A DNA stretch of 64,000 nt. It comes from Mycteria americana. Its lineage: Eukaryota; Chordata; Aves; Ciconiiformes; Ciconiidae. The stretch spans positions 42,063,062-42,127,061 of the forward strand of contig NC_134367.1 in NCBI RefSeq assembly GCF_035582795.1. Direction: 5' to 3'. The notes under the pieces are model-generated. The model saw nothing but the letters and a program-made list of their open reading frames with translations. It did no database searches and was not told the origin of the DNA. Numbering within the stretch: the first letter of the stretch is position 1; each line of letters begins with the position of its first letter. Shown here one piece after another: positions 47,628 through 62,359 of the stretch. Made by a program: the position numbers and the translations under genes.

Positions 47628-49672
47628 TAAAGGTGCAGGAGCAGGCCATGCCCATGTGCTGAAAGATGAGCCTTCGGGGAAGAAGACCGGCCTGGCTGAA
47701 CAGAGAGCTTTGGCTGGAACTCAGGAAAACAAGGAGAGTTTATGACCTTTGGAAGAAGGGGCGGGCAACTCAGGAGGACTACAAAGATGTCATGAGGTTA
47801 TGCGGGGAGAAAAGTAGAAGGGCCAAAGCCCAACTAGAACTTAATATGGCTACTGCCTTAAAAGACAGTAAGAAAAATTTCTATAAATACATTAACAACA
47901 AAAGGAGAGCTAAGGAGAATCTCCATCCTTTATTGGCTGCGGGGGGAAACACAGTGACCAAGGATGAGGAAAAGGCTGAGGTACTTAAGGCCTTCTTTGC
48001 CTCAGTCTTTAATAGTAAGACCAGTTGTTCTTGGGGTACCCAGCCCCCTGAGCTGGAAGGCAGGGATGGGGAGCAGAATGAAGCCCCCATAATCCAAGGG
48101 GAAATGGTTATAGTGACCTGCTACACCACTTAGATACACACAAGTCTATGGGGCCAGATGGGATCCACCTAAGGGTACTGAGGGAGCTGGCAGAAGTGCT
48201 CACCAAGGTGCTTTCCATCATTTATCAGCAGTCCTGGCTAACTGGGGAAGTCCCTGCTGACTGGAGATTAGCGAATGTGACAGCCATCCACAAGAAAGGC
48301 CGGAAAGAGGATCCAGGGAACTACAGGCCTGTCCATCTGACCTTGGTGCCGGGGACGGTTACGGAGCAGATCATCTTGAGTGCCATGATGTGGCACATAC
48401 AGGACAACCAGGCGATCAGGCTCAGTCAGCATGGGTTTATGAAAGGCAGGTCCTGCTTGACCAACCTGATCTCCTTCTATGACAAGGTGACCCGCCTAGT
48501 AGATAAGGGAAAGGCCATGGATGTTGTCTACATAGACTTTAGTAAAGCCTTTGACATGGTTTCCCAGGAGCATTCTCCTGGAGAAACTGGCTGCTCAGGG
48601 CTTGGATGGGAGTACTCTTTGCTGGGTAAAAAACTGGCTGGATGGTCAGGCCCAAAGAGTGGTGGTGAATGGAGTTAAATCCAGTTGGTGGCCGGTCACA
48701 AGTGGTGTTCCCATGGCTCAGTATTGGGGCCAGTTCTGTTTAATGTCTTTATCAATGATCTGGACAAGGGGATCGAGTGCACCCTCAGTAAGTTTGCAGA
48801 CAACACCAAGCTGGGTGGGAGTGTTGATCTGCTTGAGGGTAGGAAGGCTCTAGAGAGGGACCTGGACAGGCTGGATGGATGGGCTGAGGTCAGTTGTATG
48901 AGGTTTAACAAGGCCAAGTGCAAGGTCCTGCACTTGGGTCACAACAACCCCATGCAACGCTACAGGCTTGGGAACAAGTGGCTGGAAAGCTGCCTGGCAG
49001 AAAAGGACCTGGGAGTGTTGGTTGACAGCCAGCTGAATATGAGCCAGCAGTGTGCCCAGGTGGCCAAGAAGGCCAACAGCATCCTGGCTTGTATCAGGAA
49101 TAGTGTGGCCAGCAGGAGTAGGGATTGTCCCCCTGTACTCGGGACTGGTGAGGCCACGCCTCGAATACCGTGTTCAGTTTTGGGTCCCTCACTACAAGAA
49201 GGACATTGAGGTGCTGGAGCGTGTCCAGGGAAGGGCAACGAAGCTGGTGAAGGGTCTAGAGCACAAGTCTTGTGAGGAGCGGCTGAGGGAACTGGGGTTG
49301 TTTAGCCTGGAGAAAAGGAGGCTGAGGGGAGACCTTATCGCTCTCTACAACTACCTGAAAGGAGGTTGTAGTGAGGTGGGTGTTGGTCTCTTCTCCCGAG
49401 TAACAAGCCATAGGACAAGAGGAAATGGCCTCAAGTTGTGCTGGGGAAGGTTTAGATTTGATGTTAGGGAAAATGTCTTGACTGAAAGAGTTGTCAAGCA
49501 TTGGAACAGGCTGCCCAGGGAAGTGGTTGAGTCACCATCCCTGGAGGTATTTAAAAGACATGTAGATGTGGTGCTTAGGGACATGGTTTAGTGGTGGACT
49601 TGGCAGTGTTGGGTTGATGGTTGGACTTGATCTTAAGGGTCTTTTCCAACCTAAATGATTCTGTGATTCTAT
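47628..49672 (+). mobile_element. 5'-truncated CR1 LINE with disrupted reverse-transcriptase ORF
   Basis: About 2 kb of CR1 ORF2 and 3' UTR, lacking ORF1, the endonuclease domain and the 5' end. Reading frames, all plus: 47666-48133 (RRPAWLNRELWLEL linker), 48148-48678 (start of reverse transcriptase: GPDGIHLRVLREL, NYRPV, YIDFSKAFD), 48685-49209 (FADN box, [14 protein letters not shown]) and 49052-49591 (C-terminus with [18 protein letters not shown]). The frame is broken near 48110-48135, 48560-48600, 48715 and 49110-49135. The catalytic FADD box reads FADN, with AAC at 48802-48804, so the enzyme would be inactive even without frameshifts. The 3' UTR ends with TGATTCTGTGATTCTAT at 49672. 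No target-site duplication is evident, as is usual for CR1. Similarity to the CR1-J/Y type of neoavian elements is from memory. Confidence 0.95.
48148..48678 (+). pseudogene. CR1 ORF2 reverse-transcriptase fragment (degenerate)
   Basis: The longest remaining open piece of the CR1 polymerase. It carries fingers and palm motifs (HKKGRKEDPGNYRPV, then GFMKGRSCLTN, then VYIDFSKAFD with its metal-binding aspartate intact). It then goes out of frame near 48560-48600. The second catalytic aspartate pair lies in a different frame at about 48799-48804 and is mutated to D-N. A dead relic. Confidence 0.85.
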
Positions 49673-52600
49673 CTTAGGTATTAGTGTACCAGACAAAAGA
49701 GGTATTTGATGAAGGTGTTGTTTTTACTGCTTTGGTGCTCAAAGGCTTAATATTTCTAAGGATTGGCAGAGGCAAAAATTATTAATAGCAAAAAAACCTT
49801 TGTCAGCACATTATAGAGCATTGGATTCTGATTGCCTTCACGGTTTACCTTCCATAAGTATAACACTTTGGGGGAAAAAATTATTTTTTCAGCCATCAGT
49901 TAAGTGAGAATTACATATTTTTTAAAGCATCTGTGATTTTAGCATCTTGCTGAGAAATTTGATCTAGATATTTGGCTGAAATTGAACCAAAGGCTCTTTT
50001 AATCCTAACACTTCAAGCAGAAAAATACCTTAATTTCTGCCTATTCGAGTTCAAACAAATAATTATGTGTGGGCCAGTTGCCAGAGGCCTTAGAGTAATG
50101 AAAGGGCTTCTTAAAAATTCCTGTTCAAGTTCAAATGTATTTATTACAGGAATTAAAATTTTATGTATTATACAGTGATAAGTAGTGGGAATTAAAATAA
50201 GCATGAACTTCAAATATAGCTTTCTTTTCTACATATTGTAAGCAAACCCATGTTTGGTAGGTAATAATATGTTTCTTGGTATACGTGATTACTTAGGAGG
50301 AATACAAGAAGAGATGATTTTTTATTCAAATTGCAGTTTGTAAGATTTAATTGATTCTAAAGCATTTTTTTTAGTCTGGGAGCTTCTAGCTCTGGTAGCC
50401 CCATGGGACAGCCTCTGTTTCTGATTCTGGGTTCTTGCACTTAAATTGTCTCTTTTGTACATTTTGAGATAGATTGATGAAAAGGGCTATTTAAATGATG
50501 GTGGTATTGTCATCTGTGCTTACCCAACCATGAATTATATTATGAGTATAGCTTGTTAATATTTCCATTTAAAGATTGATTCTTTAATTGGTATTAAATT
50601 TAAAAATCCATTTTTCCAGATAATTTTCTTATTATCAACAGTGCAAGGGGGGGAAGCCTCCCCTGTGTCTTGCTGTGACCTTTCACTGAATTACTTTTAT
50701 TGGCTTCTTCCTAAACTTTTTCTTCTCCTCTGTATTTGGTTTATCTCATGCTGGCATTCAGAAGACCATTGGGCTTGTGAAGGCAGGTGTTTAAAAGTGA
50801 GGAAGAGCCAGAATAAACATGTGTGAATTCCTGGCTTATTTGTTGCGTACCTTTCAAATGCACGCATGTCGGGATGTTCTCCATGTATTGCTTCCCTGGA
50901 GGACGTGGTTGTACGTGACACAGTGATGCTCTGTATCCAAGGTGATGCAAGTCTGGCCATACAGGTATTTTTCTTGTTTTCTGGAAAACCCTTGAGGTCT
51001 GATTGCAGACGTGCAGGTCTTGATAGTGAAGCAGGGAAGGATACTGTTGGTGTTCAGTAGTTTGATACCAAGGCGAAGAATGGTATCAAAACACAGTGAT
51101 GAAATGACGAAGTGTCAATTTAGGACACGTTTTTGAGAAGTGTTTGATAAATGAAGCATTAAGGCTGCACAGGGCTTTAAGGTTAAAAGAAATCTAGCAC
51201 ATTACTACTAATAGTTAATCTGGTGTATTGAAAGAGGAAGATGTCCTATGAAAACAGTCCTGTTGTGATAAATGAATCCACGTTGGGTGGCCTAACCAAT
51301 ACAGTACAACAACTTGAATTCTTGCGTTACCCGGTTGTGGTGGGGTGCCTTGGTAGCCTCAGTGATGTACTTCTGATGTGCTATTGAGTGCATAGCTAGC
51401 TCACAATATGGTGCAGGGCTGTAGATTACTGCCTTGTTCTTGCACCATTTTACTTTTGATCCTTTGTCAGTGATCCTGCCGTGTGTGGCATGAAATTCAA
51501 GGTCCTTGCAATCAACAGGAAGACTCTGTCCTCCTGCCAGCACTCATGTCTTCCTGGCTGCTCCTCTGTGCCTCCCTCCTTCCTACTGTCCAGACCTTCT
51601 GCTGGTCCTCCAAACCCTAGCTTCATCTCAGCCTAGCCATGGCCATGAGGGAAGCTGGCTGTGATTTGGGATGGGATTTGGGCACATCTGTGGGAGGTGG
51701 TGGATGGAAGCATCTGGTGTGGATGCCAGGCAGAGGGTACTGGGGCTGTGGGGCAGCTGGGGTGTGATGTGCTGAGTGTGGGCACCCCAGCAGGTCTGCC
51801 CGAGTCCTGAAGAAAATTTTATTTGGCCCTATGCCAAAAAAGCCAAAAAGCTTTTTCATCTTATGTTGTGATCAAACACATATTTGGAGTACTTTTCAGA
51901 TCATGAAATCTTACCTCCTTCAAATCCTGGTTTAAACCAAGCTTCTTCTAACAGTCTATCCCTTACTTTCCCTTTCTCTCATGGCTTGCCTTCTTCCCCA
52001 CCTTAAGACCATCTGTTTTTGTGAAGTGAGCCACTGAAGATAAAGTTGTTGGGTGCATTACCTGGCATGGTGCAGGATGACAGCGTTTTCATCTGCATTA
52101 TGGAAAATGCATTTGGATTTGATGGGAATGAATTCCATAAGGGTGTGTATCATTGTGTCTGCATTGCAGTGGGATCGTTTTCTTTTCCAGTTTGAGATGA
52201 CGATTGCTTTAAGCTAGTCAAAAATATTTTCTGTTGGTTTTATCAGCATCTGCAATGTGACATCTTAGCAAGACCTGTTGCTAGTCTATTTATATTGTGC
52301 TGATAGACTTCTGAGTCAAAATTCCCTAAATTGTCTTGGGTGGGTCAGCACTGAGGAAAGTGCTAGCTTTATAAAATAAAAAAGCACTATGAATGTATGG
52401 TAATCATACGTCAGCTCAATATTTGAGTGACTTTTTAGTAGTGATTACAGTGAATCATTTTAGGTATGTTTTACTTTTTATTAGGAGTTTGATGTCTATA
52501 TGCGTGCTAGAGTTGCAGAAATTGCAGCTGGTTCAGAGTCTTGGGCAGGACATGATCTTTTCACCATATCACTACTGTCTCAAATAATTCCACTAATATC

Positions 52601-55600
52601 TGCAAAGTATACCCATTGCTTAAGTCAGTTCATAAGTATATTGTAAAGCTTACATATGAGTAATTTTCCTTCATTTTCTTTGTGACCACTTTTGTGATTA
52701 GACTGTGTCTGACTGAAGCCTTTTGAGAGGATTTAGGGATGGGAGGCTAGGGCTGGTCTTTCTTCTGGCCATGGAATTATCTGCCTGCCGTCTGCAGTCT
52801 TTCATTGACATTGTTGTTCTGGTTTAAATCCAGATTTTGAAAGTACAGTGCTTTCTTATAATTTTGTCTTTTCCAGACATTACAGCAGCTTCTGAATTCT
52901 TGCAAGTATGGGTTTTTCATAGCTTTTCACAGCTTCTATGTAAACTCAGACCATGCTCTTTTCATGTGCCCTTTTTTTTCTCTAAGTGTAAGTGGTATTG
53001 GTCTCAAACCTTTACATTCTTCCTCTTTCGTTATACTGTGATATAAGTTCAGCCTTTCACTAGCCCCCAGGATCTAAAATTTGCATGTGTGGAAACACAA
53101 GAAGTTCAGATAGATTTCTGTTGGCAACAAAACTGCTGAAATGTCTATCTATCTTCAGTGGTATCTTCATTGAACAGTGCTGGATGATGGAGTTGCAGGT
53201 GGATGTCACAGCAGCTGTTGCTGACCAGCTTGTTTTTTCATTTCAGAGTCTGAAGGTAGTTACAATAAGAATAAATGTTGTGCTTTAACTTGTATCATGT
53301 ATCATTTTTGTATGCTGTCATATGGTGCTCTACAGGTAAATGTGAGTCTCTGCCCAAAAAACTTGGCAGCATGAAAAAAGCTGAGAGGGAAGATGTAGTT
53401 AGAATTTGGTTTTCCTCCCGCCCCTGTGTTATCCTGCCTGCGATATCCACTTCTTTCACGGGTTTAGGTTCTCTTAGACATGCTGGAATCCAGTCTCTTG
53501 GACTTGTCAGGGTTATGTCAGATGCCCCCCAAAAAGAGGTTGTGGAGGATCACATGTTCCAGCCCTTGAACAGGTATAAATTTGCTTCAGCACAGGAGAT
53601 GGTACCCCAGTTTTAATGTGTGATGATTTCTTCCAGAGGTGTGCTAGTTTCCTCCAGGAACGGCTGTTCAGTATGCTTGAATGCCTTGCATTAGTGCAGC
53701 TATGGTTTAAGTCTATCGATATGAATGGGAGACTCTAGCGTGGAGTAAGCTGAAGCATGAATTTAAAGTACAGTATTTTATTAATGAATAATCAGCTACC
53801 AGGTTGGATCCTTTTTTTCCACCATAAGATTACACTTAATCAGTTTGGAGAAGCCCAGGCTTAAGAAATCCTGACCTGGCATACACTGAGGTTATCATCC
53901 ATTTCACTTTCTCTGATGTCTTGATGGGCGAGTGGAGATGCCTCTGCAGATGGACAGCTTAGCTACCAGTGTGCCTGATAAAGCAGGACTGGATTTGGGG
54001 CAAGTGAAGCCAGCTCAGTCAAGAGAGGGGGTTGATGTTAGCCGTCTTAGTTGCTACTAGCCTCAAAATAAGCAAGAACATATCTAATTTATTTAAGTTC
54101 TAATAAGATAAAGAGCCTTCAAAAACTTACCAAGAGATATAGATGCTTTTGGCATAGTTTGAAAAAACAGACTGCCTAATGTTAGCTGCTTTTCTGTGTG
54201 GCCATGTCCACAAATCACATTATTTCAGTCAACCTGAAGGCCGGCAGGGAGGGATATATCTCGCTGACTAGGACAGGACTGTCCGTCCGGGGAGATTTTG
54301 CTCAGTTCTTCCTGTGCGGTGGCCAGTGGCTGAGCAAACACCTGCCCGCAGGTACCGTGAGACTGGTTCGGAGGTTTCGGTGAATACTTCTGTGGTCTCT
54401 CTGGCTAATTCTCACCTCTGTTTGGTTGCTGCATTTCATTTGCAGGGAAGGGTGGCATATATTCACCTTAATTCCTTGTCCTCTTTTAAGACATTCATGT
54501 CAGTGACTCTCAAGCTGAGGAGGGAACGTGAGTGAGTGGGAAACAGGCTGAGAAAACCATGGGAGAAGGCTAGGAGAACCACAGCTTGAAAATGCTTTGT
54601 GAGAAGAAGAGCCATTTTTTCTCACTTGTTTTGAGCCTGACATCTACTGGTTTCATCTGATGCTGATCTAGTATTTCTCCAAGCTGATTTTCCCCTACTT
54701 AATTGTGTCTTGCCTTTGACTTTTTTGTGTTCTCCTTCCTTGAAACTCTTCTAGTTTTGTTAAACCTTTTCTGAGAAGAGAGGGCCAGAGTTACAACTTC
54801 AGGATGCAGCTGAACTTTCCAGTCAGTTGAATAAAGGTGCTTTTGGTTTTATTCTCTGCAGTAGTAATTGCTAGCGCTCTCCCTGCTTTTTGACTGTGCT
54901 GATGCTTTCATAAGAAGAATCCATTATAAATCCAAGATCTCATTCCTGAATCATTCAGAGCCCATCATTATGCATATGAAGTGGAAGTGTATTTTCCCGC
55001 CATGAATATCAGTCTGTGTTTAAATGGTACTGAATTCTGGCAGCCATTTTACTGGCTGGTTATTTGGTGTCATTAAGTCCTTCCATATCTCATTGCAGTC
55101 AGCACTTGCCTTTATCCTGAATTATTTAGTATTATCAGTGAGTTTTGTCACTTAACTGTTGTAATCTTTCCCTGTTCCCCTGTGATTCATTAGTGGGTAT
55201 GTTGAACACAATATATTCTTAATGCAGGTGGCCGTGGGGCTGCAGGGTTAGTGTCTCCCCACTATGAAGATGGACTGCTTTTTCCTTGTACCATTTATTT
55301 CCTGTCTAGCTGGTTCTCTATACAGATGAGGACTTTTCCTGTTATCCCATAGCTGTCTAGTTTTTATAATATTGATTTTTAAAATCTTTTTTTAAGCAGC
55401 CTTCCTTCCTTTGAGGGGAATCTTTGGGGACTGGACACGAGTTACCATGGCTTGAGGAATAACTTTACATCAGCAAAGCTGTGGTAACAGAGTACATGCA
55501 AACTCACCACAAATGTGAAGTAGCTTAATTTAAACATCTTTCTTGTGTCCAAACAATCAGCATTCAGCTCTAACTAGTCTACATTACAATCACATCCCAG

Positions 55601-56555
55601 CTTGCTTCATAAAATTTTAAGTTTCAGTATGCTGTTTGGGATTTCGTTTTGGTCAAAGAGTTCCCTGGGTGAATTTGTTTGACAGGTCTCAAATACAAAC
55701 TGTTTAGAGTAACTCACTTCTGCTTCTTGTTCTTCTTACTTGTCAGACCAGGTTGACTGTTTCTACATTTAGGCCTCCCTTGCTTATTCAGAAAGTATCC
55801 AGTCCTTTCTCAATGAGAATTTTGCACTTTGTTTATCTGGAAGCAAGATGGGACCCGATGTGAGAAGTGAACCGCAGAAATAAAAGATTGGTGTGAATAC
55901 GTGCACCAAGTAGCATGCCACACCAGTAAGTCAAAGCAGAATTCATAGGTATAAGCTCTAGTCCTTGGCAGAGTTTCTTATCTGAAAAAAAACATATTTT
56001 AAAATTAATCCCAGATTCATTGTGTGCCTACAGGAGTAACTTAAGTCAAAAAAAACAAACCCCAACTTTTTTCTGCCTCCTCTCAGTTCCCCCTTATCCT
56101 TGCCCACCAACACATGTGCTTGAGAAGTTTAAAATCAAACTTCTGGCTTCCACACTCCATTACTCTTTCAGCAAATCTAGCCTTTCATGTCTTTAACTGT
56201 GCAGACGTACAAATGAAGATGTTGCTGCTTCAGTTATTAGAATCATGTCGGGTTTTTCTTCTTTTTGTTTTAATCCTCAAAGTGGAATACTTGGCATAGA
56301 ACCTAGAAGCATATGTTATTCAAAATCTAGCATCCAGAATTTGGATGCATGTATTTCCAGCTTTTAAGAATAATTATTTTTGAAATACTGTATTAATATT
56401 AATTTGCATATATATTGTATGTGGTTTTGTACCTCCAGCAAGTGTCTGAATATAATTACACGGGATGAGCTGGTTTTGGTAGCACACAGGCAAACCAAGA
56501 AAACAAGTAGTGGTGCATTCAGTAGAACTGAGCACAGCACTTCAAAAAGAAACTT

Positions 56556-56573
56556 AAAAAAAAAAAAAAAAAA
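56556..56573. repeat. Poly-A run (18 A)
   Basis: Simple A tract in presumed intronic sequence. No retroposed gene or SINE body that I recognise precedes it. Confidence 0.85.
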
Positions 56574-59500
56574 TTAAAGGTTTATTTGTTCTCCTTGTCA
56601 TAATTTGAAATGAAGACTCTCTCCTTGATAAGCTGAAGCAAGTGTTCAGCAAATCGTTAGGCTGCTGTGTAAAGCCAGTATTATCTGGGACCTGGTCTCT
56701 GTGTCTCCCGGAGATGCAACAAAGAGTGTCAGTGAAATGGAGATCTTGCTTTGTCTTTTAGTCCTCTGTAGCTCTCATGAAACATGCAGTTACTCTGCCT
56801 TGGTGGAAAACACTAAGTGCGCTTTTCAAGTAAGCTAAGCCAGGGAGGGTGAGCAGAGTAGAGTGAAACTATGATGGAATTTCTCAGCACACGATTAAAA
56901 TGTGTGCTACAGTGCTTTACATTAAGATGATGGATTTTCCTATCATTCTAGGGAGCTGTATAGCATCATGCTCCCCAAAATACTAAGATTTTGAAATGCA
57001 TTAACCATACAGACAGTGTCTTAGTCTGATTGTTAGTAATAAATTCACATTTTAAATTTTAATATAGCAGGCAAGCATCTGTTGCATGTCTGTGCTATTT
57101 ACTTGTAACAAACAAACAAACCAACCCTCACTTGATTAGTTCTCATGCTTCAGATTTTGAGTATGAGTATTCACTCTTCTGCTAACAGAGAAGTTTCTCG
57201 TGGTTTGTGTATAAACGTACTAGTTCTCCAAATATACACGGTCTTTCAAGAAAAACAGGATAGGGTAAAAGTGTCTGTAATGCAAAAGTTAGCAGATTTT
57301 ACCAAGTACCATTAAAAATCACTTCTCTTATGGTCTGTAAATGGGATTTTCAGGCCTTGCTTACTTACAGATCAAGAATAAAATGATACTAAAATAATTA
57401 CTCTTCTTTTAACAAAATTCTCTTGGTTTGTACTTGAATAACAGTATTGCCCATAGAGAGGTAATTATCAACAACTTGTATGTAGTAAAATTATAATTAG
57501 TTTACTGTATTAAATCTCAGAAGGGTAGACCTGGAAAACAAAACCTTCAACTAGTCTTTGCATTATTAGGTAGTTTAAAGATGGATGCTTATTATCCTGG
57601 GCTTTTTAAAAATGAATTTTTATGCCATATTTTTTAACGGTAATGCTGGATCAAAACTTGATTTCCCTGCTTGTGACTGATTTCATTTAATTCAGTGAAT
57701 CTGTTTACGTGAATAAGACTCAAAGAATTTGGCTTTGTATGAAAAGTATCCTCCCAGAGGGAGTTGTAGTAGGCTTACACCTAATATTAAAAAAAAAAAA
57801 AAAAGGAAACCAATGTTTGTGTTTCCTTGTCTTGTTGTATAATGATTTTCAGTGAAGTTTCATATTGCATGAAATTAAATCTGTAGCCAAGATGATATCA
57901 TATTGGACAATTTTTATAAGTCAGCATGCAGGTCTGTGCTGTTGAAACAATAGGCCGAGTGTTTTAAGGTGCAGATAGCCTGACTAAAATAACGTGTGTT
58001 GCAAAAGAAGTTGCAATGCATTTTCAATGGAGAATGTTCAGCAGAGAGATACTTGTCAGCTCTGCGTGGTATGTTACAGTCACGGGAGTAGTAAACAAGA
58101 TAAAGAAAAGCTCAGCTTGCTTTCTGTTTACAAAACCGGCCTTGTGGAGGGATTGGAAAACAAGAATACAAATACATAATATACTTGCCTTCTCTTCTTT
58201 CCCCTCCTTTCTGCCTCTCTGTATTGAGTCAAAGGTAAATGGGCAGACTAACTATATGAAAAAGAAAATAGCACCAGGGTAAGTCCTCCTTTTCCTTAGT
58301 TTTCTCTCTGTTTTGTACACTGCTAAGAGCTGCTGGTTGTGTGGCAATGCAGCTCCTGTGATAAGGTGTGATTGAGTCCTGTAGTGCCAACAGAGCAAAA
58401 CTATGCTGTAGCTCTGTATCTTAATCACGCTGCAGTAGCCGCAAGTCCAAGGATGGATCGGCATAGTTCAGGAGTGAAGTTTGACCTTGTCTGCATTGAA
58501 ATGCCAACGCATGTTTTGGCCATATTAGGCCACTGTTGTGGTTTTAAGGTAATGAAGATGTCCTCCACCTTTTCTCTGGCGCTGTCCGTTTCATTTTCCC
58601 AAGCAAAATTCCTCTTCATCTTGTGCCACTTCCAAAAGTTTCTCTGTATTGTTCCTTACCTTTGTCTTCTCCCCTCTTTTGTTCTAGGTGTAATCTCTCA
58701 TCCTTGATCTGTGAATCGTCTGGCTTTCTTTGATCTGTTCCTAGTCCCTTACAAATCTCCTGTTGTTTGCTAGTTGTGTTCCTGACAGTGGTTAATGAGT
58801 GCTGAGTCACCACTTTGAACCCAGACAAACCATGAATAGAGCAAAAGGTAGTTTAACAAACCTTTAAAAAAGAATTTGTGAGAGAGTGAAAAAGGATCTC
58901 TGTCCCTCTCCCATGGTCTTCCAGGCACTCTTTACCAGCGTGGTTGTTGTAACATGTCTACTGAGGCTTTTTAAAAGCTCTATGTTCAGAATTTTCTTCC
59001 TCATCCTCTCTTCTAGGTTTACCTGTCTCAGTTTGCAAACTCTTTTTTTCTGCTTTCACTTCAGCCTTAGTAATGATTGGGTCTTGGAGCATATTTTTCC
59101 ATCTCTGACTTCTTTTAACTGTCTACTCCAACATCAGCAGCTCATGGGCTTTTCTGGTTGCTCTTCCAGCTTTGTTAGGCTTCCAGTCCTTAGCAGTGCA
59201 GGGGTTTTTTTTATAACACTGGTCTGCTGTGTTCCTGGGTAGGAGTGACTGGGTGAAGGAATATCTATTTCTATCCTATTGGACAGGAACTGCCTCCTTC
59301 TTGAGATTTTGTTGGGGTTTTTTTTTTCTGTATGTTGTAAAAGTGAAAATGGGATCTGTCTGGAAAGAGTGTCCTGGAATATAGGAGGCACAGGGGTGCT
59401 GAGCTTCATGAGGGTATGGTAGCAGAAGGCCAGGAGGAAAATCCTGCCTGGTTCTGGGAATATGGTCCAGGAACATGATGTCCCTGTAACATGGGCCTGC

Positions 59501-62359
59501 CCTTCTCTATTATTCTGTCATTGGTTTTGGTTTTTTCTTCGTATTTCCATTCAGGACCTGGGCAGCCTTTGTGGGCAGATAATGTGTATATTCTCCATGT
59601 GGTAACACTATCTTTGCACAAGCTAGCTCCTTGTAAAGTATGAAGGAGACTCAGATATGCTGAAATTTCAAAGTATTTATTAACTATAAAGCAGATACAC
59701 GGAACTGCATGATCCTTTTCAGTACTCAAAATAAGGCCAAAGCATCTATTTTTGGTTGTAGACAAATTAGAAACATAAGGAGACTGAAATGGGTGCAACA
59801 AATAGCATTGTCCTCCACAGTTCCTACCAGTGGCTGACCAAGGAGGTGCTTGCCCTAAGGGATCCTGATGTTACTGAAGTGCAGTAGCCTGGCTTGTGTA
59901 GTAAGGCTTTTCCAGATTTTCCTTTCTTCCAAGCTGTGTGAAATCTCCACAAGCATTAAGAGGCTGAGTCTCTTTAAACCCAGCTTCAGTTCCCAGAGAG
60001 AGATGGCTTCCAGTGCAGGGTTGGTCCTTTGGGTTCCTGCAGGGCCGGCGAGCGTGCGGGAGAAGGTGGGGGAACAGGGAGCAGCAGGGGGGAGTGGGGG
60101 CATTTGTGTTCCCTTTGCACTTTTAGCTCCTTGTACTTGACACAAGTACAAATATTTCTGGATGATGAACCTGTGACTTCTTGTGCATAGCCATTAGGGC
60201 AGGGTCTTCACTGGGAGCTGAGATTCTGTCCTGCTAGAGGAGCAGCTTTCACCGACAGCAATCTCTGTAGCAAAGACACTCTTTAATCACCTAAAATTCT
60301 GTTAGTGGTGTTCCTTTTTATCTGTGTGAAGAGCCTGCTGGTATGATACATGGAAGAGTAATGTGATATTCAAGGTGAGTTGTGTTTAATTGAGCTGTAG
60401 CCTGCACTGAGAGAGGCTACATAAGATTAACTTCAGTTATTTGGCCTGAAAGTACTTTGTGTTGACACATAGCTTTTTAAAATTAATTAATTGAGATCCT
60501 AGTTTGCAATATAAGTAGAATAGGACAGGAGCATATGATTTTTTTTATTTTGAGCTTGGTGTGGAGGCATTCCTCATGAGTCAAATGTTGAGCTGAAGGT
60601 AGCGGACTGTTGCTCTGCATGAACAAATGAGGAAGGAAGTTCTGGGAACTGGGCTATTTGAGGAGTGGGAAAAAAAGAGCCCTGGGGTAGGGAACCATAA
60701 GTCAGACTTTTGTTACCTGACTCAGATTCCCACCACTGGACTCCTGCATGGTGTGAGGAAGAGTCTTCTGCAGAACTTACAGAGAATGTAGAAAGTATTA
60801 AAGAAAGCGTGGAGGGTGTCCACGACCCACTGAGAGCTCCTTCAGCTTAACGTATGCCATGGGATCAGGCAGGGGGATCAGGATTTCCAAAGTACTGTCT
60901 GTCATGACCTTTTGGAGATTACTCACAAACAGAGCATATACAGATACTGCTGTGAAGGGCAGCTTGGCCATCCATCAGCCAGAAAAGATCAGAAAAAAAG
61001 ACTTCTACTGCTAAGCATCAGCTGTTGGATAGCATTACAGCTTCACAGGGGGATTAAGACTACTTTTTGCAGATACTGTTTCTTATGATAGTCTTCCTTC
61101 TGGAAGAACTTTGAGCATGTCTGTATCTGTGTGGCATCTCACTCTTCCTGTCCCTGACCACTTGTTGATAACAGTGAGTGCATTAAGCACCAAAGTCTTG
61201 TTTCTCTGGGGAATCAAGTCCCCAGTTCAGTCCCCCAAGTCCAGAACTTGTCAACCTTGTCAGCCTTTTCCCATTTTTTAATTACTTTAGACATCTGCCT
61301 TCCACCGATACTCTGTAGTTACCTAGGGGTAAAGTTAAGCTGTTTCTTTCTGTTGTTCGAAGCACCCAGTGGGAAAGGCTTCAGAAGACCTTCAGACTGG
61401 TATAGGACATAAAGCATGCACAAGTTCCCTCTCTGTAATTTGCAAGTCTCATCCATGTGCTTTGTCAGACTTTTTGAAAGGATATGTTTCTCTTGATTCA
61501 TGACAACCACCCTGATGAGTGATTTGCTACACTGAAGCAGGTTATTCACTGACTTAAAAAATAAGGGTGAACTGATTTTCCAGGTAATAATTGCCAAGTT
61601 TCTCTCTCTGTATAGGAGAATTCCCATGGTGGTATTCTATCTTTGCAGCTTTAGTGATAAACCTTGTTTCAGTTTTAATTCTTCTTTGCATTAACTCCAT
61701 TATCTTTTTGTTTCAGTAACAAAACCTTTAGGAATTACAAATCCAAATGTAACCTTATTGAACTTATCATGGTCATGGCACTCACTGCTAGGTCCTTTAG
61801 GCTGGTGCATTAAAAACCTCACTGACAAAATGAATGTATAAGAGGAGCAGAACCATGGAGTTATAGACTAGTGCCCATGTTCTCAGCTACCTGTGTTTAT
61901 TTTACATCTTGTAAAGTACCAACAAGAACGCTGTGATGACAGATCTGAGCATCACAGCATTGCATCCTTGGGTATGAACAGTTGATGAGGAAAATGAATT
62001 TTGATATGCCTACTAGAATTATTGATTTAGTTGTGTTTGCTGCAGAGAAATTGCCTTACTTTGGGTTGAGTCGGGTATCCTCAGATGTGCGTGGAGGAGC
62101 ATTGCTGCTGTACCATTTCTCCTTCAATAGTTAAAGAGCTCAGGATGAATTTGGGGTGGAGCGGTTCAGGCTACCTGCCTGGAACACTCTGGTCCGGTCC
62201 TCGTTTATCTGGTGGTTGTGTCTTCGTTTTGTCATGAGACTAAATGCTTGAATACATCTTTCTGATTTCTAACATAGCTACCCAGTTTATTCATTTTGAT
62301 ATGCTTAACTAAAAATCATACATCTGTATTGTGTAAGTCACTGAATATATTTTAGATGG

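Noticed and set aside
51292-51859. Minus-strand open frames near 51.3-51.9 kb with a retroelement-like feel
   Set aside because: No recognisable motif or repeat ends. I could not link them to a family by eye.
58886-59242. 118-codon plus-strand ORF with Phe/Leu/Ser-rich composition
   Set aside because: T-rich sequence naturally yields such residues. No splice context or domain supports a gene.
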